DNA of 48,995 nucleotides, taken from the NCBI GenBank assembly GCA_000310025.1, contig FN649740.1, forward strand, positions 3,318,244 through 3,367,238, in the 5' to 3' direction. This stretch comes from Ectocarpus siliculosus (Eukaryota > Sar > Phaeophyceae > Ectocarpales > Ectocarpaceae). Position 1 is the stretch's first letter. Every line of letters starts with the position of its first letter. Below the pieces are notes generated by a model that had not been told where the DNA came from, did no database searches, and saw only the letters and a list, made by a program, of their open reading frames with translations. This document shows positions 40,932 through 48,995 of the stretch, one piece after another. A program made the translations under genes and the position numbers.

Positions 40932-41779
40932 AGGTGTATGCATTTCGACCACCACTACCAGTACGCTGTTGCTCCTCGGCAGGCATCCATGACAGGACAT
41001 TTTTAGGATTGTAGACCCTTATCCTTTTTCTCTCTTAGGTAAAGTAGGACGCCCACGGAAGACATATCGGAACCGCTGCATGGAGGTCGAGAGAGGGCGG
41101 TCTTGGTGTGTTTGCGTGTTGGTGTGGGTGGAGAGGTGTGCAGTGAGAGTAAAGACCTACAGATGGTTGCGCGCGGAGATCTTGTGCCGTTGCTTCGATT
41201 TTCGTAGGGCACTGCTGCTGGCTTGGCGAAAGATGCAACAGATTTCGCTCTATTGGTTCGTTTTACTGCACGTTTGGGATAGGTTTTCGTTTACACCAAC
41301 AATTCATGACCGTTGGTGTGCGGGGGGAAATAAATGTGTACCTTACGTGCGGGGGACTTTTAAGTGTAAGCTCAATAGATTGATCCTCGGCCGATCAAGT
41401 GGTGTGCGGGGGCGTTCACCTTTCGTGTGGGCGACGTGTGAGTGAAGATTGAATGTACATCTACGCGGCAACCGTGTTGCCAACTATATCGTAGGTGTTG
41501 ACCCGCGGGGGGTTACATTCATTCCTTGCCGTCAGTGTTGCACCTGCAGTTCGGAGGGAATATACGTTTAACATATGTGTCTTGAAGCTTGACGGTGGCA
41601 ATGACGGGGGACCACAAGACGACGAACTAAAGCTGAGAAAAGTGGGTTAGACTTTTCGTTTCCAAACATTCTCGTAGGGGCTTCCTCGCCTTTTTTGACT
41701 ATCTCCAAGCTCCTTGACGTACCACGTTGTGCGCTGGGATATATTCTAAGAGTGTGCCCGTTGTTCGTCCCTTTTCCAG
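40932..41779. other. Intergenic stretch downstream of the plus-strand gene
   Basis: No supported gene. A 121-codon plus-strand frame (41080–41445) is rich in Trp, Cys and Arg and has no splice partners; I treat it as chance. No terminator or polyadenylation signal stands out. Confidence 0.4.
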
Positions 41780-42069
41780 AGGTTGTGACATGGTCACATC
41801 CTGAAGTGTTTGGAAACAGCGAAGCTCTTGTCGACGCCTATTGTGCTAGCACAGCGACGACGGAGCCGATGCACCACGACACCCACGCGATGCTTTTCTT
41901 GCAACGGGGAGAAGTGCACGGTGCACTTCTCAGTTGTATGTTGAGGACATTTTCGACCGAAAGACATATTCCAGCCATTCGCCGCATCATCAACGCGCCG
42001 ATTAACGGCAAATGTTCACACGGCGGTGTGCGAAAGCGATTTGTGCCCAATATATTGACTTGGTTTTAA
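41780..42069 (+). CDS. Possible exon of an unrecognised gene
   Basis: Follows a good acceptor (polypyrimidine stretch then TTTTCCAG), phase 1, and gives 95 codons to a TAA. Sequence such as TWSHPEVFGNSEALVDAYC and HHDTHAMLFLQRGE is balanced and non-repetitive. A perfect 23-bp palindrome lies inside. No upstream exon with a matching donor was identified and no family is recognised. Confidence 0.33.
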
Positions 42070-42109
42070 TGTGCTGTAATTCGAGGTGCCCCCCCTACCG
42101 TAGCATGAC

Positions 42110-42748
42110 TCCAAGGCAGACGGCGGAGCAGTTGCTCTGGTGGTGGCGTCGTTGTCATGTTGTGCAACGTTACCCGATGACGCGCCGCTAACATCCTGTC
42201 TTAGTTAAAGGTTGTGCAGTGCAAGTTCTGAAGTATGCCCAAGCCCGCGGAGCTTCGAGGCAAATAGTTACGAAATAGGGGTGAATCCCAGAAACTAACG
42301 CGCGCTGCACCATTTAGCTAAGGATTTGGGAATTTGCTGCATATGGCTGTTGGGGGCAACACATTGGAACGAGTATCCCGAAGGGCGGGAAGATGAGGTC
42401 AGAGGAATGTGTAGCAGACGCTCACAATAGAGGACTCGCAAGGGGTGTCCCGTTCGGTACGACATAGCGAGTCGGGAGGCAATCGGGGGAAAGCACTGTG
42501 TGCGGTAGGTAGGCAGTAACAGGAGCTAATCCCACTGCACGAGTAGTGTCATGATGACCTCGATGTTGGCGAAGAAAATGGTAGGGTACTATTTTAGGGA
42601 CTTGGTCATCTGAGACTACTGTGTGCAGTAAGATTGGTTCCCTCCACCGCAGGAGAGGGCACCCTCAGTTGCTGTTTGGAGGGAAGTAGAGAGACTGTCT
42701 TTATTGGGAGAGAGGGAGAGGCACGATAGAAAGGCCGCAGAAACGTTC
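42110..42748 (+). pseudogene. Decayed copy of the tyrosine recombinase and B repeat
   Basis: From ~42120 the DNA parallels the recombinase gene: GGCGGAGCAGTTGCTCTGGT matches the region encoding GGAVALVVELLSCHATFPD, and ~42300–42445 matches the region from HSLRIGG through GKWRS to the frame's end, with stops and gaps throughout. The active-site His-Arg-Tyr residues are not preserved. From ~42550 it parallels the start of B (ACCTCGATGT, AGGACTTGGTC, then TTTG-AG and GAGAGAGGGAGAG). It ends where the right satellite begins. It is much older than the 23899–30415 element and no A repeat was found with it. Confidence 0.72.
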
Positions 42749-45700
42749 GCACCTCGTATCCGACAAACATACTGAGAGTGCGGCGGTGGCCGAAGCAAGC
42801 CACACACTCAGTAGCAGGGCACCGTACAAGAGACGAATACCCGTATTTTGTGCTCCGGGTCAGTTTAAAATACCGAAAGTGCGGCGGTGGCCGAGGCCAG
42901 TCTCGCGCTCAATAACAGGGCACAATACAAGCGACATATTGTGTCAAACAGTGTCAACGTTTGCACTTCGTATCCGACTAACCTAGCGAGAGCTTGGCCG
43001 TCGCCAAACCAGTCTCGCGCTCATTAACAGGGCGCCGTACAATCGACATGTTGTGTCAAACAGTATGTACGTTCGCGTTTCGTATCCGACAAACATACTG
43101 AGAGTGCGGCGGTGGCCGAAGCCAGCCACACACTCACCAGCAGGGCACCGTCCAAGCGAGGTTTCGTGTCAAATAGTATATACTTTGGCACTTCGCATCC
43201 GACGAACATACTGAGAAGGCGGCGGTGGCCGAAGCCAGCCACACTCTCAGTAGTAGAGCACCGTACAAGATACGAATACCCGTATTTGTGCTCCGGGTCA
43301 GACTAAACTACGGTAACTGCGGCGGTGGCCGACGCCAGTCTCATGCTCAGTAACAGGGCACAATACAAGCGACACATTGTGTCAAACAATATCAACCTTT
43401 GCACTTCGTATCCGACTAACCTAGCGAGAGCTTGGCCGTCACCAAACCAGTCTCGCGCTCAGGAACAGGGCGCCCTACAATCGACATGTTGTGCCAAACA
43501 TTGTATACGTTTGCACTTTGTATACGACAAACATACTGAGAGTGCGGCGGTGGCCGAAGCAAGCCACACACTTAGTAGCAGGGCACCGTACAAGAGATGA
43601 ATACCCGTATTTTGTGCTCCGGATCAGTTTAAATTACCGAAGGTGCGGCGGTGGCCGAGGCCAGTCTCGCGCTCAATAACAGGGCACAATACAAGCGACA
43701 TATTCTGTCAAACAGTGTCAACGTTTGCACTTCGTATCCGACTAACCTAGCTAGAGCTTGGCCGTCGCCAAACCAGTCTCGCGCTCATTAACAGGGCGCC
43801 GTACAATCGACATGTTGTGCCAAACATTGTATACGTTTGCACTTCGTATACGACAAACATACTGAGAGTGCGGCGGTGGCCGAAGCTAGCCACTACACTC
43901 ACCAGCAGGGCACCGTACAAGCGACGTTTCGTGTCAAATAGTATATACTTTGGCACTTCGCATCCGACGAACATACTGAGAAGGCGGCGGTGGCCGAAGC
44001 CAGCCACACTCTCAGTAGTAGAACACCGTACAAGCGACATATAGTGTAAAACCTTATATACGTTCGCGCTTCGTATCCGACAAACATGCCAAGAGTGCGG
44101 CCGTGGCCGAAGCACACCACACACCAGTAACAGGGCACCGCACAAGAGACGAATACCTGTGTTTGTGCTCCAGGACAGACTAAACTACCGAAAGTGCGAC
44201 GTTGGCCGAGGCCTGTCTCGCGCTTAGTAACAGGGCAGGGTACAAGCGACATATTGTGTCAAACAGTGTCAACTTTTGCACTTCGTATCCGACTAACGTA
44301 GCCAGAACCTGGCCGTCGCCAAACCAGTCTCACGCTAAGTAACAGGGCACCGTACAAGCGACGTTTCGTGTCAAACAGTGTATACGTTCGCACCTCGTAT
44401 CCGACAAACATACTGAGAGTGCGGCGGTGGCCGAAGCAAGCCACACACTCAGTAGCAGGGCACCGTACAAGAGATGAATACCCGTATTTTGTGCTCCGGG
44501 TCAGTGTAAAATACCGAAAGTGCGGCGGTGGCCGAGGCCAGTCTCGCGCTCAATAACAGGGTACAATACAAGCGACATATTGTGTCAAGCAGTGTCAACG
44601 TTTGCACTTCGTATCCGACTAACCTAGCGAGAGCTTGGCCGTCGCCAAACCAGTCTCGCGCTCAGTAACGGGGCGCTGTACAATCGACATGTTGTGCCAA
44701 ACATTGTATACGTTTGCACTTCGTATACGACAAACATACTGAGAGTGCGGCGGTGGCCGAAGCCAGCCACACACGTACTAGCAGGGCACTGTACAATCGA
44801 CGTTTTGTGTCAAACAGTATATACTTTGGCACTTCGCATCCGAAGAACATACTGAGAGTGCGGCGGTGGCCGAAGCCAGCCACACACTTACTCGCAGGGC
44901 ACTGTACAATCGACGTTTCGTGTCAAACAGTATATACTTTGGCACTTCGCATCCGAAGAACATACTGACAGTGCGGCGGTGGCCGAAGCCAGTCACACTC
45001 TCAGTAGTAAAGCACCGTACAAGATACGAATACCCGTATTTGTGCTCCGGGTCAGACTAAACTACGGAGGTTGCGGCGGTGGCCAAGGCAGTCTCATGCT
45101 CAGTAACAGGACACAATGCCAGCGACACATTGTGTTAAACAATATCAACCTTTGCACTTCGTATCCGAAGAACCTAGTGAGAGCGCGGTCGTCGCCGAAG
45201 CCAGTCTCCCGCCCAGTAGTAGGGCACCGTTCAACCGACATCTTGTGTGAAACCTTATATACGTTCGCACTTCGTATCCGACAAACATACCAAGAGTGGG
45301 GCGGTGGCCGAAGCACGCAACACACCAGTAGCAGGGCACCGCACAAGAGACGAATACCTGTGTTTGTGCTCCGGGTCAGACTAAACTACCGAAGATGCGG
45401 CGTTGGCCGAGGCCTGTCTCGCGCTTAGTAACAGGGCAGCGTACAAGCGACATATTGTGTCAAACAGTGTCAACTTTTGCACTTCGTATCCGACTAACGT
45501 AGCCAGAACCTGGCCGTCGCCAAATCAGTCACACGCTCAGTAACAGGGCACCGTACAAGCGACACATTGTGTCAAACAGTGTATACGTTCGCACCTCGTA
45601 TCCGACAAACATACTGAGAGTGCGGCGGTGACCGAAGCAAGTCACACACTCAGTAGCAGGGCACCGTACAAGAGACGAATACCCGTATTTTGTGCTCCGG

Positions 45701-48700
45701 GTCAGTGTAAAATACCGAAAATGCGGCGGTGGCCGAGGCCAGTCTCGCGCTCAATAACAGGGCACAATACAAGCGACATATTGTGTCAAGCAGTGTCAAC
45801 GTTTGCACTTCGTATCCGACTAACGTAGCCAGAACCTGGCCGTCGCCAAACCAGTCGCACGCTCAGTAACAGGGCACCGTACAAGCGACACATCGTGTCA
45901 AACAGTGTATACGTTCGCACCTCGTATCCGACAAACATACTGAGAGTGCGGCGGTGGCCGAAGCAAGCCACACACTCAGTAGCAGGGCCTCGTACAAGAG
46001 ATGAATACCCGTATTTTGTGCTCCGGGTCAGTGTATAATCCCGAAAGTTCGGCGGTGGCCGAGGCCAGTCTCGCGCTCAATAACAGGGTACAATACAAGC
46101 GACATATTGTGTCAAGCAGTGTCAACGTTTGCACTTCGTATCCGACTAACCTAGCGAGAGCTTGGCGGTCGCCAAACCAGTCTCGCGCTCAGTAACAGGG
46201 CGCCGTACAATCAACATGTTGTGCCAAACATTGTATACGTTTGCACTTCGTATACGACAAACATACTGAGAGTGCGGCGGTGGCCGAAGCCAGCCACACA
46301 CTTACTAGCAGGGCACTGTACAATCGACGTTTAACAGTATATACTTTGGCACTTCGCAACGGACGAACATACAGAGAGTGCGGCGGTGGCCGGAGCCAGT
46401 CACACTCTCAGTAGTAGAGCACCGTACAAGATACGACTACCTGTATATGTGCTCCGGGTCAGACTAAACTACGGTAACTGAGGCGGTGGCCGACGCCACT
46501 CTCATGCTCAGTAACAGGACACAATACAAGCGACACATTGTGTCAAACAATGTCAACCTTTGCACTTCGTATCCGAACAACCTAGTGAGAGCGCGATCGT
46601 CGCCGAAGCCAGTCTTCCGCTCAGTAGTAGGGCACCGTACAAGCGACATATTGTGTGAAACCGTATATTCGTTCGCACTTCGTATCCGACAAACATACCA
46701 AGAGTGCGGCGGTGGCCGAAGCACGCCAAACACCAGTAGCAGGGCACCGCACAAGAGACGAATACCTGTGTTTGTGCTCCAGGTCAGACTAAACTACCGA
46801 AGGTGCGACGTTGGCCAAGGCCTGTCTCGCGCTTAGTTACAGGGCAGCGTACAAGCGGCATATTGTGTCAAAGAGTGTCAACTTTTGCACTTCGTATCCG
46901 ACTAACGTAGCCAGAACCTGGCCGTCGCCAAACCAGTCTCACGCTCAGTAACAGGGCACGGTACAAGCCACACATTGTGTCAAACAGTGTATACGTTCGC
47001 ACCTCGTATCCGACAAACATACTGAGAGTGCGGCGGTGACCGAAGCAAGTCACACACTCAGTAGCAGGGCAGCGTACAAGAGATGAATACCCGTATTTTG
47101 TGCTCCGGGTCAGTGTAAAATACCGAAAGTGCGGCGGTGGCCGAGGCCAGTCTCGCGCTCAATAACAGGGCACAATACAAGCGACATATTGTGTCAAGCA
47201 GTGTCAACGTTTGCACTTCGTATCCGACTAACCTAGCGAGACCTTGTCCGTCGCCAAACCAGTCGCACGCTCAGTAACAGGGCGCCGTACAATCGACATG
47301 TTGTGCTAAACATTGTATACGTTTGCACTTCGTATACGACAAACATACTGAGAGTGCGGCGGTGGCCGAAGCCAGTCACACTCTCAGTAGTAAAGCACCG
47401 TACTAGATACGAATACCCGTATTTGTGCTCCGGGTCAGACTAAACTACGGAGGTTGCGGCGGTGGCCAAGGCAGTCTCATGCTCAGTAACAGGACACAAT
47501 ACCAGCGACACATTGTGTCAAACAATATCAACCTTTGCACTTCGTATCCCAAAAACCTAGTGAGAGCGCGGTCGTTGCCGAAGCCAGTCTCCCGCTCAGT
47601 AGTAGGGCACCGCACAAGAGACGAATACCTGTGTTTGTGCTCCGGTTCAGACTAAACTACCGAAAGTGCGCCGTTGGCCGAGGCCTGTCTCGCGCTTAGT
47701 AACGAGGCAGCGTACAAGCGACATATTGTGCCAAACAGTGTATACGTTTGCACTTTGTTTGCGACCAACACACTGAGAGTGCGGGGGTGGCCGAAGCCAG
47801 CAACACATTAGTAGCAGGGCACCGTACAAGATACGAGTACCCGTATTTGTGCTCCGGGTCAGACTAAACTACGGAGGTTGCCGCGGTGGCCAAAGCCAGT
47901 CTCACGCTCAATAAGAGGGCACCATACAACGACATAGTGTGTGAAACAGTATATACGTTCGCACTTCGTATCCGACAAACATAACAAGAGTGCGGCGGTG
48001 GCCGAAGCACGCCACACACCAGTAGCAGGGCACCGCACAAGAGACGAATACCTGTGTTTGTGCTCCGGTTCAGACCAAACTACCTAAAGTTCCGCGTTGG
48101 CCGGAGCCAGTCTCGCGCTTAGTAACAGGGCAGCGTACACGCGACATATTGTGTCAAACAGTATTAACTTTTGCACTTCGTATCCGACGAACCTGGGGAG
48201 CCCTTGGCCGTCGCCAAACCAGTCTCGCGCTCAGTAACAGGGCACCGTCCAAGCGACATATTGTGCCAAACAGTGCATACGTTCGCACTTCGTATACGAC
48301 AAACCTACTGAGAGTGCGGCGGTGGCCGAAGCCAGCCACACACTCAGTAGCATGGAACCGTACAAGCGACGTTTTGTGTCAACCAGTATATACTTTGGCA
48401 CTTCGTATCCGACGAACATAATGAGAGTGCGGCGGTGGCCAAAGCCAGCCACACACTCAGTAGCAGAGCACAGTACAAGATACGAACACCCGTATTTGTG
48501 CTCCGGGTCAGACTACATTACGGAGGTTGCGGCAGTGGCCGAAGCCAGCCACACACTCAGAACCAGGGCACCGTACAAGAGACGAATACCTGTATTTGTG
48601 CTCCGGGTCAGACTAAACTACGGTAACTGCGGCGGTGGCCGAGGCAAGTCTCGCGCTCAGTAACAGGGCAAAGCACATTCGACGTATTGTGTCTAACAGT

Positions 48701-48995
48701 AGCACCTGTTGCACTTCGAATCCGACCAACCTAGTGAGAGCGCGGTCGTCGCCGAATCCAGTCTCGCGCATAGTAACAGGGCAGCGTACGAGAGACTGAT
48801 ATTTGTATGTGTGCTTTGTATCCGACAAACATACTGAGTGTGCGGAGGTGGCCGGAGCAAGCACACACTCAGAAGCAGGGCACCGTACAAGAGACCCTAT
48901 CATGAATCTGCGCTCCGGAAAAGCTTCGGGGGGTGCGGCGGTGGCCGAGGCAAGTCTCGCGTTCAGTAACAGGGCACCGTACGAGAGACTGATAT
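42749..48995. repeat. Right satellite array, ~100–115-bp units
   Basis: About 57 head-to-tail units running off the window end. Shared box: GCGGCGGTGGCCGAAGCCAG, then CACTCAGTAGCAGGGCACCG. After this, units split into two kinds: one (~100 bp) with ACGAATACCCGTAT, TGTGCTCCGGGTCAG and ACTAAACTAC; one (~110–115 bp) with GCGACATATTGTGTCAAACAG and GCACTTCGTATCCGACAAAC. The kinds are interleaved, giving mixed higher-order blocks. Many open frames of 60–149 codons simply re-read the units. Confidence 0.93.

Noticed and set aside
42749-48995. Family of small Arg/Ser-rich proteins in the right array
   Set aside because: Frames of 60–149 codons occur on both strands of satellite units and stop wherever unit length changes.

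Overview
This window looks like intron-rich eukaryotic nuclear DNA. Coding sequence is broken into many short exons with GT–AG junctions, the introns are long and full of tandem repeats, and satellite DNA occupies both ends. A tyrosine-recombinase element with split direct repeats and a DDE-like, transposon-type protein suggest a protist or alga. A stramenopile such as a brown alga would fit, but that is a guess and nothing in the sequence proves it.

Layout. (1) 1–2117: satellite array of ~121-bp units. (2) 2118–4175: no convincing gene. (3) 4176–13225, minus strand: eight exons whose reading phases agree at every junction, predicting ~1,210 aa. The middle carries a DDE-like transposase-type core behind a Cys-rich region. 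The first two exons encode a hydrophobic, signal-anchor-like N-terminus and may belong to a different gene. (4) 15575–17365, minus strand: three phase-compatible exons with a Cys2-His2-like motif, function unknown. (5) 17738–23760: one 3' coding end interrupted by a G15 tract, microsatellites and duplications, little else. (6) 23768–40931, plus strand: thirteen phase-compatible exons predicting ~1,114 aa of unknown function. (7) 23899–30415: a 6.5-kb mobile element inside the first intron of that gene, with A1 – interior – B1 – A2 – B2 split direct repeats, a Gag-like region with a CCCH zinc finger and a tyrosine recombinase. I see no reverse transcriptase. About 1.7 kb of its interior is an array of hairpin-forming repeats. 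(8) 41780–42069: a possible exon. (9) 42110–42748: a decayed relative of the mobile element. (10) 42749–48995: a second satellite array of ~100–115-bp units, open at the window end.

Three links across regions stand out. The two end satellites are homologous to each other over most of their units. The long introns of both large genes carry local tandem arrays (230–330-bp units), many units containing variants of one short core, TGATCGGTCGAGGAGC or its reverse complement. Removing the mobile element would leave a 99-bp intron with intact splice sites, which supports both the insertion limits and the gene model.

All exon joins were made by eye from splice consensus and phase continuity. No database search was run, so family names rest on motifs recalled for those families.
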